64,000 nt of DNA from Streptomyces sp. V1I1 (GCF_030817355.1 NZ_JAUSZH010000001.1:1-64000), one strand, 5' to 3'. Counted from the first letter of the stretch, positions 43,658-52,466 are shown. The notes: a model not told the origin generated them from the sequence alone. Numbers and translations: made by a program.

Positions 43658-44140
43658 CCCGCACGGCGGCGAGCCGGAGGGCTCGCCCTGCGTGCTCTCC
43701 AGCGAGATCGATGCGCTGCTGCAAGACCTGTCCCTGCCCGCCGACGTCTTCGGCGCGATCGTCGCGGCCACCGTCCAGATCAACCAGACACGCGGCATGG
43801 TGCCGGGCAGCACCGCTTCCGCCCGGTGGCCGCAGCAACGACGCATGCCCCTGGGTCCGCACGGCTCCCTTGGCGCTCCTGCGTGCGCGACGACCTGCGG
43901 CGACGGGTCGAACGGTTCGCCTCCGGCGACAGGACCGAGCACACCCCGGCCGTACGGGACGAAGCCGGCCGGCTGCTGGACCACACCGGCCGCCACGGCG
44001 GCCGGATCGACGTCGCCGACCTCCGCCTCACTTTCCGCCGCGTGAGCCTCGGCCAACTGCCCGCCGGATGGGAGCGCGAAGCCCAGACGATCGCCACCGC
44101 GTGGCGCCCGCCCGCGGCCCGCAGCGGCACCCGCCCGTAA
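43650..44140 (+). pseudogene. Second gene of the module, probably frame-shifted
   Basis: Starts in one frame (CVLSSEIDALLQDLSLPADV, AAATVQINQ-type region) and continues from about 43830 in another (CVRDDLRRRVERFASGDRTE, VRDEAGRLLDHTGRHGGRID, DLRLTFRRVSLGQLPAGWER) to a stop at 44140. Both parts show good codon structure, so a single frameshift around 43800-43840 is likely. Not recognised. Confidence 0.4.
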
Positions 44141-44202
44141 ACCAGCCCGCAAGCCGGGCGGCCGGGCCACAAGGGAAGGACAAGGACCCGCCCGCCGAAA
44201 GG

Positions 44203-44724
44203 ATGATCGTGAGCAGGTCCGCACCGCTCGCCGTGCTGCTGGTCGGCATCACCGCCTCCGGCAAGACCGTGCTCGCCCAGGCCCTGGCCGACCGAGGGAT
44301 GGTCCGCCTGTCGGTCGACGAAGAGGTCCACCGCCTCCACGGCCGGTACAGCGTCGACTACCCCGAGCACGAGTACTTCGAGCGCGAAGGTCCGGTCGTC
44401 GACGCCGTACGACAACGGGTATCCGACGAGCTGGCCGCCGGCCGGGACGTCGTTCTCGACCACGGGCTGTGGCTGCGCGAGGACCGCGACGCGTGGAAGA
44501 AGACCGTCGAGGCCGCGGGCGGCCGGTGGGCACTGGTGTACCTCCCCGTCGAGAAGACGGAGCTGCTGCGGCGCCTGAACGAACGCAACCAGCACGCCGA
44601 TGCCAACGCACTCACCGTCACCCCCGGGGCGCTGGACGACTTCTTCGCCCGCTTCGAGCCCCCCAGTCCCGACGAGGACGCCGTCAGCGCCAACAAGCTG
44701 GACGGGGCGCTGGCAGTGCGGTGA
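44203..44724 (+). CDS. P-loop kinase-like ATPase
   Basis: 173 residues from the ATG at 44203. Walker A is LLVGITASGKTVLAQALADR. The lid/Walker B region reads RDVVLDHGLWLREDRDAWKK, and VYLPVEKTELLRRLNERN follows as in polynucleotide-kinase or zeta-toxin-like small-molecule kinases. The substrate is unknown. It follows the small-gene module in the same direction, about 60 bases away. Confidence 0.75.
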   Translation: MIVSRSAPLAVLLVGITASGKTVLAQALADRGMVRLSVDEEVHRLHGRYSVDYPEHEYFEREGPVVDAVRQRVSDELAAGRDVVLDHGLWLREDRDAWKKTVEAAGGRWALVYLPVEKTELLRRLNERNQHADANALTVTPGALDDFFARFEPPSPDEDAVSANKLDGALAVR

Positions 44725-44871
44725 TCAGCTCACCCACTCGTAGCCGTCCTCCTCGTCCCACCCGGCCCCATGGTCCTCACCGCTGAGCAGGCCGTTGACC
44801 TCGTCCTCGGTGAGCTCGACGTCGTCCATGGCCCTCATGATGCCGAAGCCACGCCGTGCCGGTTCATTCAT
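44725..44871 (-). CDS. Small acidic peptide
   Basis: 48 residues, MNEPARRGFGIMRAMDDVEL then TEDEVNGLLSGEDHGAGWDE. Strongly acidic C-terminus. Its stop touches the end of the kinase gene. No recognisable family; it may not be expressed. Confidence 0.3.
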   Translation of the reverse strand: MNEPARRGFGIMRAMDDVELTEDEVNGLLSGEDHGAGWDEEDGYEWVS

Positions 44872-45091
44872 CGTCGTCGCCACCGACCCTGGCCCTCGCT
44901 ACTTCTGTCCGAGCGGCAAGGCGAGGGCCCTTCGGGTGCGGAGCCGGACAACGCCCGCAAAAGGTCGGGCCCGCCACCACGGGGGGAGTGACGGGCCAGA
45001 CCTGAATCCACGCTGCCATACCCGTCCTCGGCACGCTCGGTCTCCGGGGTGAAGTCGCCGCGAGATGGCTCAACTCCGTTCGCCCAGGGGG

Positions 45092-45204
45092 CTACACGCC
45101 AGCCCGCAGCAGGGCGAGAACGGCGGCCGTGTACGCGCGTGATCGGTCCCAGACGGCGAAGTGGTCGGTATGTAACTGGTCGAACTCCTCTCCGGCGGCC
45201 GGGA
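45092..45204 (-). pseudogene. Hydrolase C-terminal remnant
   Basis: The minus strand reads GEEFDQLHTDHFAVWDRSRA then YTAAVLALLRAGV and a stop. The HTDHFAVWD pattern is that of a catalytic histidine near the end of an alpha/beta-hydrolase. Only about 34 residues remain, directly next to the prepilin peptidase stop. Confidence 0.35.
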
Positions 45205-45205
45205 T

Positions 45206-45937
45206 TCAATGAGCGTAGGAGCCCAGGAGCACACCGACGAACGTCCCGGCGAGCAGGAACGGGCCGAACGGGATCCTGGTCTTCCGGCCAGCCCGGCCCG
45301 CGAGGATGAGCGCGATGCCGTACAGCGCGCCGAGCAGGTACCCGGCGAAGGTCCCGATCAAGACGATGGCCCAGCCGTACCAGCCCAGGACCGCGCCCAG
45401 GACGAGGGCGAGTTTCACATCGCCGAATCCGAAGCCCTTGCTGATGAGGAAGATCGCGAAATAGCCGGCTGCCAGAATGAGGGAGCCGAGCAGCGCGGAC
45501 ATCCAGCTGCCGCCGGCATCGGGCAGCAACGCGGCGACGCCGAGCAGGACGAGCGCGGCCGCGGCGAGCGGCAGGGTGAGCACGTCGGGCAGCCGGTGCG
45601 CCGTGAAGTCGACGGTGGCAAGCAGTACGCCGGGCGGGGCGAGCAGCAGCCAGACCACCAGCTCGGGGCGGGCCCCTGCGGCGACCGCCAGCAGCGCGCA
45701 GACCACCGCCGACACGGAGGCGATAGAGAGCGTGCTCGGGCCGTACGCATCCCCGGCGGCGCAGCGGGCACGCCCCAGCCATCCGCTGCTGATGCCGGTG
45801 AGGGGGTGGCCTGCCGGGCACGCCGTGCGCCAGGGTTCATCGGGCGGCACGGAGAGCCGGTACACGGGGCGGGGTATGAGCACGTCTGTGCCGCAACCCC
45901 ACAGGGCAGCAGCCGTGATGATCAACAACGTCTCCAC
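45206..45937 (-). CDS. Type IV prepilin peptidase (A24 family)
   Basis: 243 residues with seven or eight hydrophobic segments. The two catalytic aspartates are in LLATVDFTAHRLPDVLTLPL and in GFGFGDVKLALVLGAVLGW (GxGD motif). The CPAGHPL region lacks the paired CxxC zinc site of long-form enzymes. It cleaves leaders of pilin-like proteins at the membrane. No pilin genes are visible nearby. Confidence 0.85.
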   Translation of the reverse strand: METLLIITAAALWGCGTDVLIPRPVYRLSVPPDEPWRTACPAGHPLTGISSGWLGRARCAAGDAYGPSTLSIASVSAVVCALLAVAAGARPELVVWLLLAPPGVLLATVDFTAHRLPDVLTLPLAAAALVLLGVAALLPDAGGSWMSALLGSLILAAGYFAIFLISKGFGFGDVKLALVLGAVLGWYGWAIVLIGTFAGYLLGALYGIALILAGRAGRKTRIPFGPFLLAGTFVGVLLGSYAH

Positions 45938-46102
45938 CGGACGGAGCCTATGCTCAGCTGCGCTCGGTCCACTCCTTCAGGGCAGTGGCCAGGGCGCGCA
46001 CCGCAGTCGCCTGCCGCCGTTCATGGAGCCGCTGCGGGACAGGCTGCGGCTCACCGGTGACGAGTACGCCATAGGGCCGGCTACTTGCTTACTAGTGCCG
46101 CA

Positions 46103-47236
46103 TCAGGCAACGTTCGCCCTGTCGAGCACGGCTCGTAGCCGCTGATCGTCAGCATGACGGTTTCGCCAGATGAGGTAGCGGCGGATCATGCTGCCCTGCT
46201 CCTTGTGACTGGCGTGGTCGGTGCCATCGAGGGTGAAGTAGCGCAGGGCGGTGAACTGGGCCTCGATGCGATTCAGCCACGAGGAGTTCGTCGGGGTGTA
46301 GGCGATCTCGACGTTGTTGGCCTGGGCCCAGTCCGCCACGCGGCGGCACCGCTTGGTGGTCAGGTGCGGGGAGTAGTTGTCGCACACGATCGCCAGGCGG
46401 ACCGTCGGCGGGTAGAGGGTCCGCAGGTAGCGGCAGAACTCCAGGAACTTCGACCGGGTCTTGGTCTTCTTGATGTGTCCGTAGAGCTTGTCCTTGGCGA
46501 GGTCGTAGGCGGCGAACAGATGCCGCACCCCGTGCGGGCGGGTGTAGGTCGCCCGTCGGCGGGGCCGGGGTTCACGGTCTCGGTCCTTGTGTTTGCCGCC
46601 GCGTTCGGCCCACTGACGGCCCGGATGTGGCTGGAGGTTCAGCGGCCCGAACTCGTCCAGGCATAAGACCACCTCCGGCTCGCCTTCTTCAGGTATGACC
46701 TCGCCGTCGGCGATCGCGTAGAGATGTTCGACGCGCGCCTTCTTGGCCGCGTAGTCCGGGTCGCGGGAGGTCTTCCAGGTCTTCACGCGTTGAAAGGAGA
46801 CGCCTTCCTCGCGGAGCAGGATGCGCAGGCCCTCGTGGCTGATGTCGTCGACCACCCCCTCTGCAACCAGGAAGTCCGCCAGCTTGGTCAGGCTCCAGGT
46901 CGAGAACGGCAGGCCGTGTTCAGCCGGCTGGGACTTGGCGATCTTCTTGACCTCGCGGCGTTCGGTAAGGCTGAAGGTCTTCGGCCGGCCGCCTTTGTAC
47001 TTCGGGTAGAGGGAGCCGAAGCCGTCAGTGTTGAAGTTATGGATGACGTCCCGGACCCGGTCGGTGCTGGTGAACGTCACTTCGGCAATCTTCGCCACGG
47101 TCATGCCCTGCGCGGACAGCAGCACCATCTGCGCCCGCCGCCAGGTCACCACCGAACCGGTACCGCGGCGGATGATCCGCAGCAGCCGCCTGCCCTCGTC
47201 ATCATCGATCTCACGGACACGTACTCGTTCTGCCAC
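46103..47236 (-). CDS. IS630-family transposase (intact)
   Basis: 377 residues from the GTG at 47236. N-terminal DNA-binding region: MTVAKIAEVTFTSTDRVRDV. The DDE core is LCLDEFGPLNLQPHPGRQWA, RLAIVCDNYSPHLTTKRCRR and TPTNSSWLNRIEAQFTALRY. A longer start at 47260 is possible. The stop codon lies inside the left terminal repeat. Confidence 0.8.
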   Translation of the reverse strand: MAERVRVREIDDDEGRRLLRIIRRGTGSVVTWRRAQMVLLSAQGMTVAKIAEVTFTSTDRVRDVIHNFNTDGFGSLYPKYKGGRPKTFSLTERREVKKIAKSQPAEHGLPFSTWSLTKLADFLVAEGVVDDISHEGLRILLREEGVSFQRVKTWKTSRDPDYAAKKARVEHLYAIADGEVIPEEGEPEVVLCLDEFGPLNLQPHPGRQWAERGGKHKDRDREPRPRRRATYTRPHGVRHLFAAYDLAKDKLYGHIKKTKTRSKFLEFCRYLRTLYPPTVRLAIVCDNYSPHLTTKRCRRVADWAQANNVEIAYTPTNSSWLNRIEAQFTALRYFTLDGTDHASHKEQGSMIRRYLIWRNRHADDQRLRAVLDRANVA

Positions 47237-47272
47237 CAGCACAGTTTCTCTGCCTCGCACTACCGGCAGTGC

Positions 47273-47605
47273 TTATTCCGCAGGAGTGCCCACCCATAGG
47301 CGGTTGCCGTCAGGATCACGCAGCTCAATCTCGCGTGCCCATGGAGCGTCCTTCGCTCGGACACCGAACTCCCCCGCGATGGCATCGACTTCACGGACGC
47401 GGAGGTAGATCAACGTGTCGGGACGGGCGTCGCCTTTGTGCTCTGACAAGAACAACCTGACCCTGCCACGGGCCACCTCCACGAACGCGGGAAGCCCCGG
47501 CTCAAAGCGATGTTCCCACTGCTGGGTGAAGCCCAGACGGCCGTACCACGCGACCGCCGCAGCAGCGTCCTCGACGTGAAGAATTGGAATGACTTCCTCG
47601 TCCAT
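47273..47605 (-). CDS. Glyoxalase/bleomycin-resistance (VOC) protein, passenger of the IS630-type element
   Basis: 110 residues: VIPILHVEDAAAAVAWYGRL, EHRFEPGLPAFVEVARGRVR, LFLSEHKGD and REIELRDPDGNRLWVGTP. This is the layout of a VOC half-domain that dimerises to bind a ligand or confer resistance to drugs such as bleomycin. An ATG at 47614 is an alternative start. It lies between the transposase and the right terminal repeat, transcribed toward the transposase. Confidence 0.75.
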   Translation of the reverse strand: MDEEVIPILHVEDAAAAVAWYGRLGFTQQWEHRFEPGLPAFVEVARGRVRLFLSEHKGDARPDTLIYLRVREVDAIAGEFGVRAKDAPWAREIELRDPDGNRLWVGTPAE

Positions 47606-47831
47606 GTGGCCCATCGTCCCAGACGACGGACAGGGCAAACGTTGCGTGATGCGGCACTAGTAGAAAACGATCTCGTTCAGATCGAGCAGGGGAGACCCGC
47701 CCAGGCCCTGGCTGTAGAACTGGCGACTGACCTTCAAATCGTCGACGCCCAATGTCACCAGGTCAACTGCTGGCTCATGAATCCTCCCATGCCGGTAGGA
47801 GGTCGCCACCTGGCCACAACGCTACCGTCAG

Positions 47832-47858
47832 GACAGGGCGAACGTTGCCTGATGCGGC
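47832..47858 (-). repeat. Third copy of the IS630-type terminal repeat
   Basis: Bases 47832-47858 are the exact inverse of 46097-46123 (27 of 27), a better match than the proximal right end at 47657. The 27-base repeat lies 175 bases beyond that end and is not preceded by GTGC/TA in full. Confidence 0.75.
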
Positions 47859-47908
47859 TTCGCCGGCAGGTAATTGGGGTCTGCTGCAAGGTTGGGTGAC
47901 AGGTTCGG

Positions 47909-48766
47909 TCACGCGGCCAGGAGGGCCGGAGTGGTCATGACGGTTTCGTATTCGACGGGAGTCAGCCGGCCGAGTGAGGGTTGTCTGCGGCGTCGGTGGT
48001 AAGTCCGCTCGATCCAGGTCACGATCGCGATCCGCAGTTCCTGGCGGGTGGCCCACTTTCGGCGGTCGAGGACATTCTTCTGCAGCAGGCTGAAGAAGGA
48101 CTCCATGGCGGCGTTGTCGCCTGCCGCCCCGACCCTGCCTATCGAGCCGGCGATCTGGTGCCGGCCGAGCGCCCGGACAAACTTCCGGGACCGAAACTGC
48201 GACCCGCGATCGCTGTGCAGGACACACCCGGCGACGTTCTCACGCCGGGCAACAGCGTTGTCCAGCGCTGCGACGGCCAGGCGGGACTTCATTCGCGCGT
48301 CGATCGAGTAGCCCACGATCCTCTTGCTGAAGACGTCCTTTACCGCGCACAGATACAACTTCCCTTCCGCTGTGGGATGTTCGGTGATGCCGGTGAGCCA
48401 CAGCATGTTCGGGCCATCCGCGGTGAAGTCGCGGCGGACGAGGTCGTCGTGCACCGGCGGGCCGGCCTTCTTGGTCCTGCTGCGATTCTTGCCGAACACG
48501 CTCCACCAGCGGTTGTCCCGGCAGATCCGCCACGCGGTCCGGTCAGCCATGCCAGCTCCCGCGCTTCGCGCTTCGTCGGCCAGGAAGCGGTAGCCGAACT
48601 CCGGGTCCTCACGGTGGGCGTCGAACAACGCGTTCGCGCGATACGCCTCCTTTAACGCGGCGTCGGCCACCGGCTCGTCGAACCAGCGATAGTAGGGCTG
48701 TCTGGCGAGCTTCAGGACCCGGCACGTGACCGTGACGGGAACCCCGTCCACAGCGAGCTCTTTCAC
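47909..48766 (-). CDS. IS3-family transposase OrfB (integrase core)
   Basis: 285 residues. The DDE core is seen in MLWLTGITEHPTAEGKLYLC, CVLHSDRGSQFRSRKFVRAL and AAMESFFSLLQKNVLDRR. The end, RRRRQPSLGRLTPVEYETVM, is the standard IS3 signature. One atypical residue is the G in the usual WxTDIT motif (LTGIT), which would remove the first catalytic aspartate. The GTG start overlaps orfA by four bases. Confidence 0.85.
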   Translation of the reverse strand: MKELAVDGVPVTVTCRVLKLARQPYYRWFDEPVADAALKEAYRANALFDAHREDPEFGYRFLADEARSAGAGMADRTAWRICRDNRWWSVFGKNRSRTKKAGPPVHDDLVRRDFTADGPNMLWLTGITEHPTAEGKLYLCAVKDVFSKRIVGYSIDARMKSRLAVAALDNAVARRENVAGCVLHSDRGSQFRSRKFVRALGRHQIAGSIGRVGAAGDNAAMESFFSLLQKNVLDRRKWATRQELRIAIVTWIERTYHRRRRQPSLGRLTPVEYETVMTTPALLAA

Positions 48767-49071
48767 GAGCGGGTAGATCCTTTTCCCGGCAGGTTCGCTT
48801 GCGAGAGGTAGGCCGCGGCCCGGCGCAGGACCTCATTCTCCTGCTCCAGCAGCTTGATCCGCCGACGTGCTTCCCGTAGTTCCCTGCTCTCCTGGCTGGT
48901 CGTTCCGGGCTTTGCCCCGTCGTCGATGTCCGCCCGGCGCATCCACTTCCACAGGGTCATCGCGTGGACTCCGAAGTCGGCGGCCACCTGCTCGACCGTC
49001 ACCCCCGGGCCGCGGTTCCTCGCGACCCGTACGACATCCTCGCGGAACTCTTCCGGATAAGGCTTGGGCAC
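48763..49071 (-). CDS. IS3-family OrfA (helix-turn-helix)
   Basis: 102 residues from the GTG at 49071: VPKPYPEEFREDVVRVARNR, VTVEQVAADFGVHAMTLWKW and the leucine-zipper part RIKLLEQENEVLRRAAAYLS. It binds the ends and pairs with OrfB. The stop overlaps the orfB start as GTGA. Confidence 0.85.
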   Translation of the reverse strand: MPKPYPEEFREDVVRVARNRGPGVTVEQVAADFGVHAMTLWKWMRRADIDDGAKPGTTSQESRELREARRRIKLLEQENEVLRRAAAYLSQANLPGKGSTRS

Positions 49072-49124
49072 AGCGACATCCTTCCCACCCGCCCCACAGG
49101 GCAAGCCAGTTCAGATGTCACCCG

Positions 49125-49800
49125 ATCGTGCAGCAGACCCGTTGGTGCGTGCTGCGGCCAGGTCGGCTTCAAGGCTCGCGAGACGGGCGTTGAGCGCGTG
49201 GTTGTCTTCGGTGGCCGGTTGAAGGCTGTCCTCGAGTCGTTGCCCAGCGCCGTGGAGGGTGAGGCCGCGCTGCTCGCGCATCGTCTCCTCCTTCGTCTGC
49301 TCGACCCGCTTCATTGCGGCCCTCAATCCGGGAACCTCGAGGACCGCGCCCGCCTGCTCCGAACCGAGATCGACAACGCAGGCTTCAACTCCGCCCAGCC
49401 CACCCTCGAACTGGCCGTGTGCTTCCACCACGCCGTCCTGGGCGCTCACGGTGAATTGGCTGCCGAGACCGCCTGGCTGCGCGAGATGATCCAAGGCGGT
49501 GACTACGCCTACTACGTCGACATCGCCCAATTCATGGCCGACATCCCTCTGCCTATCGAGCCAGCGTCACAAGCGCGGTGGCTCGACGGAGAACAGCCAA
49601 CCCGCCCGTCGCAGCCCAGTGAGCGAGAATCCATCATCAGGCGGGGGTCACTCCGGCGCAGTCCCGCGACCTAGACCGACAGCTTCAGTGCCCCCAGCAG
49701 CCAATTACCGCCCCAGCTCAGCGACAGCGGCCCTCTTGTTCACCCCGGCCCGACCGCGCAGTCCGACGCTGTTGTAGTCACGGCGCGGCAGCCTGATCCA
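49125..49800. other. Mosaic of unassigned fragments
   Basis: On the minus strand a coiled-coil-like stretch, NHALNARLASLEADLAAART, lies at about 49115-49210. On the plus strand GDYAYYVDIAQFMADIPLP lies at 49497-49553. The 32 bases 49509-49540 recur exactly at 52815-52846. I cannot assign either piece. Confidence 0.35.
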
Positions 49801-49803
49801 GCG

Positions 49804-50075
49804 CCATTCCCCGACCTGGTCACCGCCGCGAAGCGGCTGCCGCACGGCCTGATCCTCGACGGCGAGCTCGTCGTGTAGTCGGGGGACCGCCTGTCGTTCG
49901 AGGCGTTGCAGCGCCGTGGGCTAGGCTGCGCTGCCGCGGCCGCACCGTGGCATACCTGGCCGCTGTGATACCCGCGCACTTCATCGCCTTCGACGTCTTG
50001 TAGGCCGACGGGCAGGAGCTGTTGGACGGGCCTTACACCCAGAGAGCCCGAAGGCTGCCTCTCGAACGTGGCGGA
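49804..50075 (+). pseudogene. ATP-dependent DNA ligase remnant
   Basis: The plus strand reads FPDLVTAAKRLPHGLILDGE, LVV then TAG, then SGDRLSFEALQRR. After a one-base shift come AHFIAFDVL, TAG and ADGQELLDGPY. These are the adenylation-domain motifs of LigC/LigD-type ligases (LDGE, FEALQRR, FDVL). Two in-frame TAGs and one shift show decay. Confidence 0.6.
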
Positions 50076-50103
50076 GCCCGGGAGAGGATCTCTCCCGGGC
50101 TCC
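50073..50103. terminator. Perfect hairpin downstream of the chitinase gene
   Basis: GGAGCCCGGGAGA and TCTCCCGGGCTCC form a perfect 13-bp stem with a 5-base loop. It lies 13 bases beyond the chitinase stop and probably ends its transcript. Confidence 0.7.
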
Positions 50104-50116
50104 TTTGTGGCAGGGC

Positions 50117-51970
50117 CTACTGCAGGCCGTTGCTGATCGCAGTCGCCAATTCGCCGTTGCTGGTGTCGCCGCTGAATTCCCAGAAGAACGCGCCCTTGAG
50201 GCCCTGGTTCTTCACGTAGGTCATCTTGCTGCTGATGGTGGACGGGGTGTCATAGCTCCACCACTGGGTGCCGCAGTGCGCGTAGGCGGTACCGGCGACG
50301 GTGCCGGTGGCCGGGCACCTGGTCTTGAGCTCCTTGTAGTCGTCGATGCCCTGCTCGTACTTTCCGGGGGCCGGGCCGGTCGCCGAGCCGCCTGGGGCGG
50401 CCTGGGTGACGCCGGTCCAGCCGCGGCCGTAGAAACCGATGCCCAGGTTCAGCTTGCTGCCCGCGATCCCCTTGCCCTTGAGCTTCTGGATCGCCGCGTC
50501 GGAGTTGAAGCCCTGCTGCGGGATGCCGGAGTACGAGGTGAGAGGGGAGTGCGGGGCGGTGGGGCCCTGTGCGGCCCAGGCGCCGAAGAAGTCGTACGTC
50601 ATCACGTTGTAGAAGTCGACGTACTGGGCGGCGCCGCCATAGTCGGCCGCGTCGATCCTTCCGCCGGGGACGGCGTCGGCGGTGATGGCCGCGGTGACGA
50701 GCTTGCTGCCGAACTTGGCGCGCATCGCCTGCATCATGTTCTTGAAGGACGCGGCGCCGCTGGTGTCGCAGGACAGACCGCAGGCGTTCGGGTACTCCCA
50801 GTCCAGGTCGATGCCGTCGAAGAGCCCGGACCAGCGCGGGTCGTTGAGCAGGTCGTAGCAGGACTGGGCGAAGGCCGTCGGGTTCGCTGCGGCCTGGCCG
50901 AAGCCGCCGGACCATGTCCAGCCGCCGAACGACCACAGCACCTTGATGTGCGGGTACTTCGCCTTGAGCTTCTTGAGCTGGTTGAAGTTGCCGCGCAGCG
51001 GCTGGTCCCAGCCGTCGGCGACGCCGTCGACGCTCTGGTCGGCCGTGTACGCCCTTTCGTACGCAGGGTAGGCATCGCCGACCGTGCACTTACCGCCTTG
51101 GACATTGCCGAAGGAGTAGTTGATGTGCGTGATCTTCGAGGCGGAGCCGCTGGTGACCAGATTCTTGACGTGGTAGTTGCGGTCGTAGGCGCCCCACTCG
51201 GTGAAGTAGCCGAGCTTGACCTTGCTGCCAGGGTCGGGGTTGGTGCCGCCGGTGGTGCGCACCGCGCGGGCGCCGCTGACCGGTCCTGTCTGGTCGGCGG
51301 TGTCACGGGCCTGGACGGTGTACGAGTAGTCGGTACCGGCGGTCAGCCCGGTGTTCGTGTACGTCGTGCCGGTCACCGTCGCGATCTTGGCGCCGTCACG
51401 CAGCACGTCGTAGTTCTTGATGCCGTTGTCGTCGGTGGCAGCGGTCCAGGACAGCGTGACCGCGGTATCGGTGATGTTGCTCGCGGTCGGGGTGCCGGGG
51501 GCGGAGGGCGGGTTGTCGCCGGGGATGCTGCCGCCGTCGCAGGAGGCGCCGTTGAGCTTGCACCCGGAGGGGGCGCCCGATCCGGTGCCGTTGAAGCCGA
51601 AGGAGACGGAGGCGCCGGGGGCCAGGGTGCCGTTCCAGGTTTTGTTCTTGGCGGTCCAGTGGGTGCCGGAGCTGGTGACGTCGGCGTCCCAGGCGGAGGT
51701 GACCGCGGTGCCCGAGGGGAAGTCCCACTCGACGGTCCAGGAACTGAGCGATGTGGTGCCGGTGTTCTTCACCGTCCACTTGCCTTCGAAGCCGGTCCCC
51801 CAGTCGGAGGCCTTGGCGTAGGTGGCGGTCGCCGAGGTCGCGGCCTCGGCGGAAGAGGCGAGGCCGACTAGGGCGGCCAGGGGAAGCAGCAGCGCGGTGA
51901 GTCCCGCGACAGCTCTGGTGCTGATCGGTCTTCGGCGGAGGGGGATGCGAGTTCTCAAGGGGTGCTCCAC
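50117..51970 (-). CDS. Secreted chitinase: CBM2, fibronectin III and GH18 domains
   Basis: 617 residues. A signal peptide ends near residue 43 (LVGLASSAEA). Residues about 45-150 form a type-2 carbohydrate-binding module (TSATATYAKASDWGTGFEGK, TWNGTLAPGASVSFGF). A fibronectin III domain follows (PPSAPGTPTASNITDTAVTL). The GH18 barrel begins KVKLGYFTEWGAYDRNYHV and holds the catalytic motif FDGIDLDWEYP. It hydrolyses beta-1,4 bonds of chitin outside the cell. The annotated GTG at 51970 is uncertain: GTGGAG itself could be the ribosome binding site for a TTG at 51958. Gene complete, with operator repeats upstream and a hairpin downstream. Confidence 0.92.
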   Translation of the reverse strand: MEHPLRTRIPLRRRPISTRAVAGLTALLLPLAALVGLASSAEAATSATATYAKASDWGTGFEGKWTVKNTGTTSLSSWTVEWDFPSGTAVTSAWDADVTSSGTHWTAKNKTWNGTLAPGASVSFGFNGTGSGAPSGCKLNGASCDGGSIPGDNPPSAPGTPTASNITDTAVTLSWTAATDDNGIKNYDVLRDGAKIATVTGTTYTNTGLTAGTDYSYTVQARDTADQTGPVSGARAVRTTGGTNPDPGSKVKLGYFTEWGAYDRNYHVKNLVTSGSASKITHINYSFGNVQGGKCTVGDAYPAYERAYTADQSVDGVADGWDQPLRGNFNQLKKLKAKYPHIKVLWSFGGWTWSGGFGQAAANPTAFAQSCYDLLNDPRWSGLFDGIDLDWEYPNACGLSCDTSGAASFKNMMQAMRAKFGSKLVTAAITADAVPGGRIDAADYGGAAQYVDFYNVMTYDFFGAWAAQGPTAPHSPLTSYSGIPQQGFNSDAAIQKLKGKGIAGSKLNLGIGFYGRGWTGVTQAAPGGSATGPAPGKYEQGIDDYKELKTRCPATGTVAGTAYAHCGTQWWSYDTPSTISSKMTYVKNQGLKGAFFWEFSGDTSNGELATAISNGLQ

Positions 51971-52051
51971 GAGTAGCGGACAGACGTTCGGGTGGTCCGT
52001 GCACTGCGCACCCTGCGACTGCCAACCGCAGCGTGTGCGGCGAGAGTAGGG

Positions 52052-52084
52052 AGGTCTGGACCAATGGTCAATAGGTCCGGACCA
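52052..52084. promoter_or_regulatory. Pair of 12-bp chitinase-promoter repeats (DasR-like)
   Basis: AGGTCTGGACCA at 52052-52063 and AGGTCCGGACCA at 52073-52084, 21 bases apart. Such direct repeats overlap Streptomyces chitinase promoters and resemble the DasR consensus around GGTCTAGACC. They suggest induction by chitin breakdown products. They lie about 80-115 bases before the chitinase start. Confidence 0.7.
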
Positions 52085-52460
52085 TAGACGCCCAACTCCT
52101 GGGCCTGGACGGCTGCTTGTACCCGGCGGCGTAGCTCCGGCTTCCCCAGCAACCTGCTGACCTGGGTCTTCACCGTTGCCTCGGCCATGGCCAGCCGCAT
52201 GGCGATGGCGGCATTCGACATCCCTTCACCCAAAAACGCCCGCACTTTCGCGTACACCGGGTGAGCACATCGAGGATCGCGGGATCGGGCGCGTTCACCG
52301 ACCGCACGGGCCTCGGCGTCGCGAACTCCGCGATCAGCCGACGGTCACGACCGGGGCGCTCAGCCCCTCGCCGCGCGCCACCGCGCGCACCGCCTCCAAC
52401 AGATCCTTGGCCTCGGTGTTCTTCAGCAGAAAACCGACAGCACCCGCCCGCAAAGGCCCG
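52085..52460 (-). pseudogene. NarL/LuxR-type response regulator remnant
   Basis: On the minus strand the end of the receiver (GAVGFLLKNTEAKDLLEAVR, AVARGEGLSAP) is in one frame. A linker, RPVRSVNAPDPAILDVLTR, is in another. The DNA-binding part, EGMSNAAIAMRLAMAEATVK then TQVSRLLGKPELRRRVQAAV, is in a third. The phosphate-accepting part is lost at the junction with a Tn3 fragment near 52460. Confidence 0.55.
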
Positions 52461-52466
52461 AAGAGT

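Larger units (their letters stand above)
46095..47657 (-). mobile_element. IS630-type element enclosing a glyoxalase-fold passenger gene
   Basis: Left end from GTGCCGCATCAGGCAACG at 46095 and right end inverse finishing at 47657. They match in 27 of 29 bases, and each is flanked by TA. Between them lie the transposase and a VOC-family gene on the same strand, so the element is about 1.56 kb rather than the usual 1.1-1.2 kb. Confidence 0.7.
47893..49124 (-). mobile_element. IS3-family insertion sequence
   Basis: Contains overlapping orfA and orfB. TTGGGTGACAGGTTC at the left and the inverse of TCGGGTGACATCTGAAC at the right serve as weak terminal repeats. The exact ends are uncertain by a few bases. 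Confidence 0.65.

Noticed and set aside
50105..51871. 588-residue plus-strand ORF opposite the chitinase
   Set aside because: Shadow of a clearly real gene; composition dominated by Gly, Val and Arg with no domain.
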